From assembly GCA_942492445.1 (NCBI GenBank), contig CALOEW010000086.1, positions 124,001 to 188,000 on the forward strand: a stretch of 64,000 bases of DNA, in the 5' to 3' direction. The position numbers were made by a program, and so were the translations under genes. Under the pieces are notes generated by a model. It searched no databases and was not told where the DNA came from. It saw nothing but the letters and a program-made list of their open reading frames with translations. Positions 1-9,287 of the stretch are shown here, in pieces. The number at the start of each line of letters is the position of its first letter. Position 1 is the first letter of the stretch. This DNA comes from NORP240 sp942492445. Its GTDB lineage: Bacteria; Pseudomonadota; Gammaproteobacteria; Pseudomonadales; Pseudohongiellaceae.

Positions 1-1637
1 GGAGACGCCAACCAGTTGGCGCGAACCTTGGCATGAATCCTTCCCTCGAAATTGCGATTACCTGACAACACTGAAGCCACTGTCAGCTTTCCTCTGTCTA
101 TAGCCTCTTCGATCGCGACCGGCAGCGGACCGGAATTTCCTATACACGTTGTGCAGCCGTATCCCACCAGGTTGAAACCCAACCGGTCCAGGCTGTCCTG
201 AAGTCCGGCCTGCTGCAGATACCGGGAAACCACTTTTGACCCCGGTGCCAGAGACGACTTTACCCAGGGTTTGCGGGACAGCCCTCTGTCAAGGGCTTTC
301 TTTGCCAGTAATCCTGCAGCCATCATCACTGCCGGATTCGAGGTATTGGTGCAGGAGGTTATAGCGGCGATGACCACGTCTCCATCCTTGAGGCCGTAGC
401 TCTCTTCGCCAACATGAGTCTGCCTGAGAAGTTCGCCGTCCAACTGTTCCCTGAGGGCATCGGGCATTTCGTCCAGTGGAACCCTGTCCTGGGGACGCTT
501 AGGGCCAGCCAGAGAAGCAACCACCCCATTCAGATCGAGTTCCAGACTGCTGCTGTAACTAACGCCGTCATCGTCCCGGCGCCACAATCCCTGGGCCCTG
601 GAGTATGCTTCCACGAGTTCAATGTTGTCCCTGGGGCGTCCAGTAAGTTCGAGGTAATCCAGGGTTTTCCGGTCCACAGGGAAAAAGGTGCATGTGGCGC
701 CATATTCAGGGGACATATTGGCGAGAGTGGCTCTGTCCGCGAGGCTGAGTGACGCCAGCCCTGGGCCGAAAAACTCAACGAATTTGCCGACCACGCCGTG
801 TTGACGAAGCATTTGTGTTACCGTCAGGACCAGATCGGTGGCGGTGATACCCTCCTGCAGCTGTCCGGTTAGCTTGAATCCGACCACTTCCGGAATATTC
901 ATGGAGATAGGCTGGCCCAGCATTGCTGCCTCCGCCTCTATACCTCCAACCCCCCAGCCCAACACAGCCAGACCGTTTATCATGGTGGTATGGCTGTCGG
1001 TTCCCACCAACGTGTCGGGATACGCGTGCAGAACCCCGTCAATTTCGGCTGACCAGACCGAGCGGGCCAGGTATTCAAGATTGACCTGATGACAAATTCC
1101 CGTGCCCGGGGGTACTACACTGAAATTATCGAAAGCCTTCTGCCCCCAGCGCAGGAACTGATAGCGTTCCCGATTGCGCTGCATTTCCATTTTCACATTA
1201 TCCTGGTAGGCGGAGGCCACGGCGAAGCGGTCGACCATGACCGAATGGTCTATCACCAGGTCAACCGGGTTGACTGGATTGATACGGGCCGGGTCTCCAC
1301 CGCGTTTTGCGACGGCATCACGCATTGCCGCCAGGTCGACCACAGCCGGGACTCCGGTAAAATCCTGCATCAGCACCCGCACCGGCATAAACATGATTTC
1401 CCGTGATTGGTATTGGGTCTGATGCCAGTCGACGAGAGCCTTGATGTGGTCATCGTTGATGGATTCGCCGTTACAATGGCGCAACTGGTTTTCCAGCAGA
1501 ATTTTGATGGAAGTGGGCAGATTGGCCACTGCTGCAAATCCCCGATCCTCCAGAGCCTTGAGGCTGTAATATCGGTAGGATCTGTCACCGACCTCCAATT
1601 GTTGTTCACAAACTTGTTGCAGCTGGCTTTCGCGCAT
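1..1637 (-). CDS. acnA: Aconitate hydratase AcnA, N-terminal 545 residues (cut by window edge)
   Basis: Aconitase converts citrate to isocitrate in the TCA cycle, in the cytoplasm, using a [4Fe-4S] cluster. The minus-strand frame is open from 1637 to the window edge. It shows the aconitase cluster-ligand motifs: ITSCTNTSNP with Cys at about residue 429, and GYGCTTCIGNSG with Cys at about 495 and 498. These match the spacing in the roughly 890-residue AcnA/IRP-type family, so about 345 C-terminal residues lie outside the window. Two in-frame ATGs exist at 1646 and 1637. An AGGA directly abuts the first and sits 9 nt before the second, so 1637 is preferred. No disruption was seen in the visible part. 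AcnA is distinguished from AcnB by motif order and length; confidence is high. Confidence 0.96.
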   Translation of the reverse strand, partial: MRESQLQQVCEQQLEVGDRSYRYYSLKALEDRGFAAVANLPTSIKILLENQLRHCNGESINDDHIKALVDWHQTQYQSREIMFMPVRVLMQDFTGVPAVVDLAAMRDAVAKRGGDPARINPVNPVDLVIDHSVMVDRFAVASAYQDNVKMEMQRNRERYQFLRWGQKAFDNFSVVPPGTGICHQVNLEYLARSVWSAEIDGVLHAYPDTLVGTDSHTTMINGLAVLGWGVGGIEAEAAMLGQPISMNIPEVVGFKLTGQLQEGITATDLVLTVTQMLRQHGVVGKFVEFFGPGLASLSLADRATLANMSPEYGATCTFFPVDRKTLDYLELTGRPRDNIELVEAYSRAQGLWRRDDDGVSYSSSLELDLNGVVASLAGPKRPQDRVPLDEMPDALREQLDGELLRQTHVGEESYGLKDGDVVIAAITSCTNTSNPAVMMAAGLLAKKALDRGLSRKPWVKSSLAPGSKVVSRYLQQAGLQDSLDRLGFNLVGYGCTTCIGNSGPLPVAIEEAIDRGKLTVASVLSGNRNFEGRIHAKVRANWLAS

Positions 1638-1908
1638 GCGTGTCATTCCTGTTCCGGGACTGATTCCCTAGAGTATCACAGGGTTCCAGCCGCACGGCAG
1701 AGGCGAAAACCACGCCTTGATTGGTGATGTCTGCCGGACTGGCGTGCTATCGGGGTAGATCAGGCCGGTGGAGCAATCACGCATGGGGGCATATCCCCCG
1801 GTGGAAATCAGTTGTAAAGCTTCCAGGACGCCCTGAATCGCTGCTGTGAACGCCCGCATACGTTGATTTTTTAGCGGCGGACAGTTAGGTTAGAAACCAC
1901 TCCTGTTA

Positions 1909-1919
1909 GAAACAAGAAC
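1909..1919. repeat. Left target-site duplication of the IS4-type element
   Basis: GAAACAAGAAC occurs here and again, identically, at 3194-3204, flanking the insertion sequence exactly. An 11-bp duplication is within the range known for the IS4 family. Confidence 0.85.
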
Positions 1920-3193
1920 ACTACTGTCCCGTTAGCGGGTGAATAAGTAGGCCTGAAAACCCCTTGATTTTGTTACAATAGGTTTACCACAACTCATTGA
2001 ACAAAAAAGGAATAGTCAGGCCATGGCACATAATAATACGGTAATCGCTCAATTCATGAAACTGATTCCGAGACATGAATTTGAATCACTGGCAAAACAG
2101 CACCATAGCGGGCGTTCATTCCGCAAAGTTTCCCGCTGGGACCAATTTGTTGCTCTCACGTTCGCACAACTTGCTGGCCGCCATAGTCTTGCGGGATATA
2201 ATCAGTTCACTCTCTACTCAGGCTCATCGTCTGTACCACGTCGGCAGTCGATTGCTGACTAAAACCACCTTGTCTCGAATCAATAACGACAAACCCTACC
2301 AGCTCTATGAAAGCTTGTTTGGTAAGCTACTTCAGCGTAGCCAGTCGTTAACGCCTTCGCATAAATTCCGCTTCAAGAATCCGCTGTATGCCCTCGATTC
2401 GAGCACTATTGATCTGTGCCTGTCAGTCTTTCCCTGGGCAGAATTTCGAAGCACCAAGAGCGGCGTCAAACTACGTTGGTCTGAATCAGCAGGGTATGAT
2501 TCCAGAATTTGTCCGGATCACCGAAGCGAATGTCCATGACGTGAATATCGCCCGAAGACTGAATCTTCCTGCAGGGCAGCATAGTTGCTATGGACAAGGC
2601 GTATAATGATTACGGTTTATATAAGAGCTTGACTGACAAAGACATTTCTTTCGTTACCCGTCTGAAAACGAACGCTAAGTATCGTGTTGTAGAGCGCAGG
2701 GGTGTTTTGTTTTCCAAGGGGCTCACCAGTGATCAAACGATCGAATTTACTGGCCAGCTGACTGCTAAGAAATGCCCGATCCCGCTACGTCGAATTGGTT
2801 ATCGTGATCCGGAAACGGGCAAGCATTACGTATTCCTGACCAACAATTTCTCCTTGGCCGCGAAGACTATTGCGGATATCTACAAGTCCCGCTGGGAAGT
2901 CGAACTGTTCTTTAAGTGGATCAAACAGAACCTGAAGATCAAAAAGTTTTTCGGTACCAGCAAAAACGCGGTGATGACACAAATATGGATCGCCATGTGT
3001 GTTTATCTGTTACTGTCGATCATCAAATTTCAGTCTGGCTTACGATTGAGTCTGCAGAAAATCTATCGCCTTTTGCAGACGAATCTGTTCGACAAACGCA
3101 ATTTGATTGAGCTACTGAGAGGTGATCCTGTCAGGCCGGATGAATTTGAACAAAAGCAATTGGCTTGGTTCTGAAAGTTAACAGGACACTAAT
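1920..3193 (+). mobile_element. IS4-family insertion sequence, 1274 bp, decayed
   Basis: The element is bounded by an identical 11-bp direct repeat. Its ends are imperfect inverted repeats: ACTACTGTCCCGTTA on the left, and the right end read on the complement is ATTAGTGTCCTGTTA (12 of 15 match). It holds a single transposase reading frame that is broken three times, so autonomous transposition is unlikely. It lies 65 bp upstream of the GTG of the molybdenum hydroxylase operon, so it probably displaced or replaced the operon's original promoter. The intact flanking duplication suggests no rearrangement since insertion. Confidence 0.88.
2023..3174 (+). pseudogene. IS4-family (DDE) transposase, three frameshifts
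   Basis: The fragments in order are frame 1 (2023 to about 2200), frame 2 (to about 2470), frame 3 (to about 2583) and frame 1 again (to 3174). Joined, they give one roughly 380-residue transposase. It has a DUF4372-like N-terminus (MAHNNTVIAQ..., LIPRHEFESLA), the DDE-region motif LDSSTIDLCLSVFPWA, AMDKAYNDY, VTRLKTNAKYRVVERR and the YREK-like region IYKSRWEVELFFKWIKQNLK. The breaks look like +1 (or -2) near 2191, -2 near 2470 and +1 near 2578. The net shift is zero, so the C-terminus returns to the original frame. A start at ATG 2023 fits the family N-terminus. Several independent indels argue for true decay rather than a single read error. Confidence 0.9.
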
Positions 3194-3204
3194 GAAACAA
3201 GAAC
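3194..3204. repeat. Right target-site duplication of the IS4-type element
   Basis: Identical copy of GAAACAAGAAC found at 1909-1919. Confidence 0.85.
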
Positions 3205-3269
3205 TAAAAGTGGTGCGTCGTGGTTTCCGCACCCTTATCTGACAACCACCAACTACGGAGTAACTGGTC

Positions 3270-3854
3270 GTGAATCCAAAACTTACCCGAAGACGATTTA
3301 TAAAGGGCGTGATTTTTTCCAGCGCCGCAGCGGCGTCCGGGGCGGGACTTTACCTGTCGGCCCAGTCGGCATCCGGGGCCGTGACGGAAAGGCTGCTTAC
3401 CCTTACTGTCAATGGTGTTGACCGTCGCGTGGATGTGGCACCTCAGGAAACACTCGCATTCACACTGCGTAACAAGCTCGGGCTTACCGGTGCCAAGGTT
3501 GCCTGCAACCGGGGCGAATGCGGCGCCTGCACCGTGTTACTGGACGATGTGGCCAACTATGCCTGTTCGGTGTTGACTCACAACGCAAAACGGCATGCGA
3601 TCACCACGGTTGAAGGGCTGCGCAACCCGGATGGGACCCTGGGCGTGGTGCAGCAGGCTTTCGTCGAAGAACTGGCGCCGCAATGTGGTTTCTGTACACC
3701 CGGGCAGGTGATGTCCGCTGAAGGGTTGTTGCGAGCCAACCCCAATCCCTCCCGTGAGCAGGCACGTCAGGCACTGGCAGGCAACCTCTGCCGCTGCGGG
3801 GCTTACGATCACTACCTGAACGGCGTTATGCGCGCCGCGGAGATGCTGTCATGA
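3270..3854 (+). CDS. Tat-exported [2Fe-2S] subunit of a molybdenum hydroxylase (xanthine dehydrogenase/IorA type)
   Basis: This is the iron-sulfur subunit that passes electrons from a molybdenum cofactor subunit. The N-terminus RRRFIKG followed by a hydrophobic stretch is a twin-arginine signal, so the complex should be periplasmic. The plant-type cluster is CNRGECGAC with Cys 79, 84, 87 and a fourth at 99. The second cluster is at Cys 139, 142, 174 and 176 (CGFC...CRC). At 194 residues it is slightly longer than the usual 150-165 because of the signal. The start is GTG 3270, with GGAG about 10 nt upstream. It overlaps the next gene by ATGA, so the two are translationally coupled. There is no FAD subunit nearby, as in isoquinoline/aldehyde oxidoreductases that hand electrons to cytochromes. 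The substrate is unknown. Confidence 0.92.
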   Translation: MNPKLTRRRFIKGVIFSSAAAASGAGLYLSAQSASGAVTERLLTLTVNGVDRRVDVAPQETLAFTLRNKLGLTGAKVACNRGECGACTVLLDDVANYACSVLTHNAKRHAITTVEGLRNPDGTLGVVQQAFVEELAPQCGFCTPGQVMSAEGLLRANPNPSREQARQALAGNLCRCGAYDHYLNGVMRAAEMLS

Positions 3855-6289
3855 CCTTTATGCATATTGGTAAAAACTACACACCTCCCGATGCCATCGG
3901 TAAAGTGACCGGGGATGCCAGGTACGTTGAGGACTATCGCCGTGAGGGTATGGTCTATGCGCGTCTTTACACCAGCCCGGTCCCCAGCGGCCGCGTGGTT
4001 CGCATAGACGCCGCGGAAGCGCTGCGTATGGACGGAGTATTGGGCATCCTGACCGCCCAGGATCTGCCCCCTTCCGAGGCGCCGGCTGAACCCATGCTGG
4101 CTTCGGCTGACGTCACCTACGTCGGACAGCCCATTCTGGCTATTGCGGCGATCTCCGATGAAATCGCTGAAGCAGCCCTGGAGCGTGTGAACGTGGATTT
4201 CGAATACCGGAATTTCGTCACCGACCCTCTCAAAAGCCTGACGGAAGGAGGACCGGACGCTTATCCGGACGGCAACGTGCTGAATCAGGCTGAAGCACTT
4301 GCCGATGAGAATGCCACCATCCGCGGCGGATTTGCGCGGATCAAGTGGCCGGCCGCGGAGGTTGAACGCTTCCGAAACGGGCAGGAGCCGCAGAACGTGG
4401 AATACGCCGGTGGCTGGGAATACGGTGACCTGCAGGCAGGTTTCGACGAAGCGGACGTTATCGTTCAGGAATCCTTCGTGACCGCGGGTACGCCTCATCA
4501 CAGTCTGGAGCCGCGCAGCGCCATGTCCTATTGGGAGAACGGCAAGTGTTATTTTCACGGGTCCACCCAGAGTCAAAGCGCCGTGCTGGAGAGTCTGGCC
4601 GCCATGCTGGGCATCGAAGAGAAGGATCTGGTATTGATAAACCAGGCTACCGGTGGTGGATTCGGCTCCAAGGGGCGTTCTTACCCCATGATGGGCGTTT
4701 GCGGTCATTTTTCCCGGATTCTTAATCGTCCGGTGCAGTTGCGCATCACCCGGGAACAGGAGTTTTACGTTGGCGTAGGCCGGCCGGGGATGCAGGGCTG
4801 GGTCAAAGTGGGGGCCAGGGCGGATGGCCGGGTCACTGCAATCGACGTCATCATCATCAGCGATGGCGGGCCCACGGGGCGCAACAGCGCTTCCGCATCG
4901 GCGCAGCACCTGTCTGTGGTCTATACACCAGGCGCCATGCGCCTGCGCAACATTCCGATTTTTACCAACACGACGCCGAAGGGCGCTCAGCGGGGCCCCG
5001 GCCAGAACGAAATGTCGGCAGCCATCGCGCCGATCATGGACAAGGTGGCTCGGCAGCTTGACATGGACCGCATGGAGTTCCGCCGGGTCAATGCGCCACA
5101 CAGCGAGTCGCCTGTTTATGAATACCAGGGGCCGGTGACCAGCGCTTTTCTGGCGGAAGCCATCGATAAGGCCTCCGAAACGTTCAACTGGCGCGAGCGG
5201 GAAAGCCAGCCTCGGGTGAGGAACGGTAGCAAGGTCCGTGGTCTCGGCATCGGGCTCGGGTATCATGCCGCCGGGGGCAGTGGCTATGACGGTCTGGTGC
5301 GTATAACCCCTGATGGGCGCATTCATCTTCACAGCGGAGCCGGAAACCTGGGCACCTATTCCTACGCCGATACCACCCGGGCCGCCGCGGAAGTGTTGAA
5401 ATGCCGTTGGGAAAGCTGCGAGATCGTTGCCGGGCGGTCCGATCTGCATCTGCCCCATGCTTCGGCCCAGGGCGGCAGCAACACCATCTTTACCCATACC
5501 CGAACCAACTGGGTGGCTGCTGAGGACGCGGTGCAGAAGCTCAGGGAGATAGCTGCCGCCGAACTGGGCGGCAGCGCCGGGGACTACACTATCGGTGGCG
5601 AACGGGTGTTTCACAGCGATGACGAATCCAGGGGGATGACCTACGGCGAGGCGGCAGCCAGGGCGATCGAACTGGGTGGCGCTTTCAGCGGAGAAGAGTT
5701 TCCGGAAGACATCCATCCCATTACCCAACGATCGGTCCAGGCACTTGCCGGGACAGGTTTGATCGGAGTGGCGAAAGACAACCTCCCCAAACGGGGGATT
5801 TCACCCGGCCTGATGGTGAGTATGGCGGAAGTGGAAATCGACCTGGACACCGGCAAATACCAGGTTCTCGACTATATCGGCATCGCTGATTGCGGAACAG
5901 TGATTCATCCTCATGGTCTGTCGCAACAGATCAACGGCGGTGCGGTATGGGGCTTCGGCATGGCCGGATTCGAGCGTCACGTCTACGATCCTCAGAACGG
6001 CTTACCCGCCAACGTGGGAATCTACCAGGCCAAGCTGCCGACTATTCTCGACGTACCGGCAGAAATGAAAAATGGCGCCGTCGACATCCCCGACCCCTAT
6101 AATCCGGCCGGAGGACGAGGTGTCGGTGAGCCTTCCCAGGGTTCCGCGGTGGCAGCCATAACCAGCGCGATTGCCGATGCCCTGGACGGGCATCTGTTCA
6201 ATCGGGTTCCGGTTACGCCGGATATGATAGTCAATCACCTGGCTCAGAATCAGCCCGGATTCAAACCTCTGGAACTGAACACCTTTTAG
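3851..6289 (+). CDS. Molybdopterin-binding catalytic subunit of a xanthine dehydrogenase-family hydroxylase
   Basis: Large 812-residue Mo-hydroxylase subunit. The N-terminal Ald_Xan_dh-like hammerhead region contains GKVTGDARYVEDY. The cofactor motif is GGGFGSKGR near residue 275, followed by RGPGQNE. The active-site loop near the C-terminus is GRGVGEPSQGSAV, whose Glu (about 759) is the family's catalytic base. It has no export signal of its own and would be carried out with its Tat-signalled partner, whose stop codon its ATG overlaps. The family hydroxylates aromatic heterocycles or aldehydes using water. The length and lack of a FAD domain fit two-subunit IorAB-like or aldehyde-oxidoreductase enzymes rather than true xanthine dehydrogenase. 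Substrate cannot be read from sequence. Confidence 0.92.
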   Translation: MTFMHIGKNYTPPDAIGKVTGDARYVEDYRREGMVYARLYTSPVPSGRVVRIDAAEALRMDGVLGILTAQDLPPSEAPAEPMLASADVTYVGQPILAIAAISDEIAEAALERVNVDFEYRNFVTDPLKSLTEGGPDAYPDGNVLNQAEALADENATIRGGFARIKWPAAEVERFRNGQEPQNVEYAGGWEYGDLQAGFDEADVIVQESFVTAGTPHHSLEPRSAMSYWENGKCYFHGSTQSQSAVLESLAAMLGIEEKDLVLINQATGGGFGSKGRSYPMMGVCGHFSRILNRPVQLRITREQEFYVGVGRPGMQGWVKVGARADGRVTAIDVIIISDGGPTGRNSASASAQHLSVVYTPGAMRLRNIPIFTNTTPKGAQRGPGQNEMSAAIAPIMDKVARQLDMDRMEFRRVNAPHSESPVYEYQGPVTSAFLAEAIDKASETFNWRERESQPRVRNGSKVRGLGIGLGYHAAGGSGYDGLVRITPDGRIHLHSGAGNLGTYSYADTTRAAAEVLKCRWESCEIVAGRSDLHLPHASAQGGSNTIFTHTRTNWVAAEDAVQKLREIAAAELGGSAGDYTIGGERVFHSDDESRGMTYGEAAARAIELGGAFSGEEFPEDIHPITQRSVQALAGTGLIGVAKDNLPKRGISPGLMVSMAEVEIDLDTGKYQVLDYIGIADCGTVIHPHGLSQQINGGAVWGFGMAGFERHVYDPQNGLPANVGIYQAKLPTILDVPAEMKNGAVDIPDPYNPAGGRGVGEPSQGSAVAAITSAIADALDGHLFNRVPVTPDMIVNHLAQNQPGFKPLELNTF

Positions 6290-6474
6290 TTCCGGGCTTC
6301 ATGGGCGCTTGCCGGCTGCAGCAGTTTAATTGGCCGAGCGGGGCGGGCGACGCGGTTTGTGATGATCCGCGTCGCCTGTTCTGACGTTTTTCAAGCGTTG
6401 AGGCGGTTTCCTTGATGATTGGTAACACAGATTGATAAAAGCTCAATCTTGGATCTGTTTAACATTTCCGTGTA

Positions 6475-6499
6475 AAGGCGGTCTGTTACAATCCGCCTT
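6475..6499 (+). promoter_or_regulatory. Hairpin ending one base before the MORN gene start
   Basis: AAGGCGG (6475-6481) and CCGCCTT (6493-6499) pair perfectly around an 11-nt loop, immediately before ATG 6500. No free Shine-Dalgarno sequence is visible between hairpin and start. The loop carries TACAAT, which could alternatively be a -10 box giving an almost leaderless transcript. Function is inferred only. Confidence 0.4.
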
Positions 6500-7430
6500 A
6501 TGCGACCACTGCTTATTTTTGTACTGCTAGTTCCATGTATGGTCCAGGCCCAATCCGGCCGCTGGATTTCCAGTACCTGCGAAAACGGCGCCGGAACCGG
6601 AACTTATGCCTGGTCGGACGGTGAGACCTACCAGGGCCAGTGCCAGAACAGCCGAATTCACGGCCACGGGACATTGCAGCGGGAGAATGGTGATCGTTAC
6701 GTGGGCATGTGGCGCGGCGACCGCTTTCACGGTCAGGGAACCTACTCCTGGTTCAATGGCGATCGCTATGAAGGGCAGTGGCAGGACGGAATGCAGTGGG
6801 GAGAGGGAATCCTGACCCGATCCAACGGCGACCGTTACCAGGGCGATTGGGTCCGTGGTCGAAAGCAGGGACAGGGCACAATAAACCTGGCCAATGGAGA
6901 TAGTTACCAGGGTGAGTGGTCCGCGGATGAAATGTCTGGTACCGGCACTTACCTATGGACTAACGGCGATCGCTACCGGGGACAGTGGCAGAACGGAATT
7001 CGACAGGGTGCGGGTGAGTTTGTCAGCCACAGCGGCGACCGTTATGTAGGCACATTTCACGCCGACCAACGAAACGGTAGCGGTACCTTTTACTGGGCCA
7101 ACGGCGATGCCTACGAAGGCAGCTGGAGGAGCGGCAGACAGGATGGTCGGGGAGTGAAAACCTGGAGCAACGGTGATCGCTACGAAGGCCAGATGCAGAA
7201 CGACAGGCTCCAGGGCAGGGGGAGTTTTCATCTGGGCCGACGGCAGGCGTTATGAAGGCGGTTTCGTAGCCGATCGTCTCCAGGGTGAAGGAATATTCTA
7301 CTGGCCTAATGGTGACCGCTACGAGGGTTTCTGGCAGGAGGGAAAACGGCATGGTGACGGCAGCCTGATTTATGCCAATGGCGAAAAAATCGACCAGTCC
7401 TACCAGGACGGAAAACTCCTGGGTCCATAG
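6500..7430 (+). pseudogene. Exported MORN-repeat protein, one-base frameshift in a G5 run
   Basis: The product begins with a plausible signal peptide (MRPLLIFVLLVPCMVQAQ) and continues as a near-perfect array of about eleven 23-residue MORN repeats (pattern NGDRYEGxW...GxGTY) plus a degenerate last one. MORN arrays form elongated beta-hairpin sheets that bind lipid or protein partners. The first frame stops at 7255, but the repeat pattern resumes without loss in the next frame and runs to 7430. Removing one G from the run at 7218-7222 joins LQGRG to VFIWADGRRYEG and gives about 309 residues. This may be a sequencing error, recent mutation or slippage-based switching. It stands alone with no obvious operon partner. 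Confidence 0.85.
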
Positions 7431-7854
7431 ACCCGATCCTTCCTGAACCTTGAAAAACGGCTGACCCCTTGACGAATTTCTGACTCCTGCAGCGTGTTGC
7501 GGGAAGCAATCAGACACTCACTCCTTTATCAGTATGTCTCGAAGAGCTCAAATGGCCTGCGGGAGAGACACTGGGTTTCTTCGAAGCCCCTGTTTTGACC
7601 CCAATCACCCGCGGGCTGCCGTGCTGCCTGCGAAGCGGGCCCGGTTTCCTGTCACCGGCCGGTAGCCGGTTGATTATGGCAAGTGGCGGGTATATAAAGG
7701 GATGCATCGCCGTTCACGGAGGGTGGAGTTTCATGCCGGTGCCCCGGGCCAGTGTCCGGGTTCTGGACTGCAGAGCCTAATGCCCGGCCTGCGCGACCTG
7801 GAAATCAACAACAAGCTGCCTGCCGGCAGTGCGTCACTGACACGAGGTATCAAT
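7431..7854. other. Intergenic region, no gene supported
   Basis: Open frames here lack ribosome sites or recognisable protein character. The only structure noticed is a short inverted repeat, ACCGGC-CGGTA-GCCGGT, at 7654-7670. Promoter elements for the downstream hydrolase probably lie here but none is convincing. Confidence 0.5.
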
Positions 7855-9168
7855 ATGACCCGGAAATCCCTGGCTTCATCCGCGACTACCCTGGTTACGA
7901 GAATTTTACTGCCCGGAATTTTCGCCTTCACCCTGGCTGCATCGGGAACAGCCCAGGAGTCAATCGACCCCGGCCTGCCGCTGGCAACGCCCGAGGAGGT
8001 TGGCATGTCCTCCGAACGGCTGGCTCGTATCGGGTCAGTGATGCAGCGCTACATTGATTACCGCCAGGTTCCCGGGACGGTCACTCTCATTGCCCGACGT
8101 GGCAGAGTGGTCCATTTTGAAGCGCGGGGATTTATGGATATTGAAAGCGGAGAGCCCATGCGCAAGGATGCCCTGTTCCGTATTGCATCCATGACCAAGC
8201 CCATCACGTCGGTGGCACTGATGATGTTATGGGAGCAGGGCAAATTTCAGTTGCATGATCCGGTAAGCAAATTCATCCCGGCCTTCGCGCACCCGCAGGT
8301 GTCTACAACTAGCGACGCCAGTGGGGTGACCGGTCGGCTGCTTCCAGCCAGTCGGGAAGCGACGATCAGGGACATGCTCACCCATACTGCGGGCCTCGCC
8401 AATAACTACCGGGGCAATACCCGTTTTTACGTCTCCCGGTCGGCAATCCGGCCGGACGACACACTCGAGTCCTATATCAACCGTATAGGGGCATTGCCGT
8501 TAAACTATAACCCCGGGGAGGAATGGCAGTATTCCGATGCCACTGACGTGGTGGGCCGGCTGGTGGAAGTGATTTCCGGTCAGCCTCTGGATGAATTTTT
8601 CCGCGAGAGGATTTTCCAACCACTTGGCATGCACGACACCCATTTCTTTCTGGACGACGACAAAGGTGGTCGCCTGACGTCTCAGTATGCGCCGGGTCCC
8701 AACAACAGCCGAATCGTTCCTCAGGACCCGGGCGATAGCGACAGCGCCTGGATCAGCGGTAGAAACAAGCAGGTTTTTCGCGGTGCCGGCGGCCTGGTAT
8801 CCACTGCACACGACTACCTGCGCTTTCAGGCTGCAATGCTGAACGGGGGAGAGCTGGATGGCGCGAGGCTGTTGTCTCCGGTTACCGTGGACCTGATGAT
8901 GGATAATCACACCGGCGATCTCCCCCTCTGGCTGACGGGTCCCGGATTTGGGTTCGGGCTGGGCTGGGCCGTCGTGACGGATCGGGGCGAAGCGGCGACT
9001 CCTCTGTCTGAGGGATCAGTATACTGGTATGGCGCCTACAGCACCCTGTCCTGGATCGACCGTGAAGAGGAGCTCATCGGCATTCTCATGACCCAGGTTC
9101 TGGCCAGCAGTCCTATTAATATACGGCCGGATTTCCAGGTGCTGACGCATCAGGCAATTGTCGAATGA
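7855..9168 (+). CDS. Exported serine hydrolase, class C beta-lactamase/PBP-like fold
   Basis: 437 residues with an N-terminal signal peptide ending near ...AASGTAQES. The active-site SxxK is SMTK near residue 112, followed by the Tyr motif QYSDATDVVGRL near 226 (YSD instead of YxN). The C-terminal KTG-equivalent region is YWYGAYSTLSWID. The fold is shared by AmpC, D-aminopeptidases, esterases (EstB) and PBP-like hydrolases. The sequence does not show which substrate is used, and it should not be called a resistance enzyme. The frame is open from 7702, but the start at 7855 is chosen because GAGG lies 8 nt upstream and the signal peptide begins there. It appears monocistronic. Confidence 0.88.
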   Translation: MTRKSLASSATTLVTRILLPGIFAFTLAASGTAQESIDPGLPLATPEEVGMSSERLARIGSVMQRYIDYRQVPGTVTLIARRGRVVHFEARGFMDIESGEPMRKDALFRIASMTKPITSVALMMLWEQGKFQLHDPVSKFIPAFAHPQVSTTSDASGVTGRLLPASREATIRDMLTHTAGLANNYRGNTRFYVSRSAIRPDDTLESYINRIGALPLNYNPGEEWQYSDATDVVGRLVEVISGQPLDEFFRERIFQPLGMHDTHFFLDDDKGGRLTSQYAPGPNNSRIVPQDPGDSDSAWISGRNKQVFRGAGGLVSTAHDYLRFQAAMLNGGELDGARLLSPVTVDLMMDNHTGDLPLWLTGPGFGFGLGWAVVTDRGEAATPLSEGSVYWYGAYSTLSWIDREEELIGILMTQVLASSPINIRPDFQVLTHQAIVE

Positions 9169-9287
9169 TGTAGCAACGGGTTTGCAGTGACACGCAGGTT
9201 CAAGGGACGGTGTCACCCTTGAACGGCCGGCAGGAATCCTCTGAAATTTCTTTGCCGAATCCTGAACCGGCTATGTCAGGTTGCGTC

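Noticed and set aside
1668..1859. 63-residue minus-strand frame between acnA and the IS element
   Set aside because: No ribosome site, no family features, short and likely random.
3812..5728. 638-residue minus-strand open frame
   Set aside because: It is fully antisense to the Mo-hydroxylase gene, has no recognisable motifs, and is a GC-rich shadow frame.
7702..7854. N-terminal extension of the serine hydrolase
   Set aside because: ATG 7855 has a good ribosome site and begins a signal peptide, which the longer product would bury.
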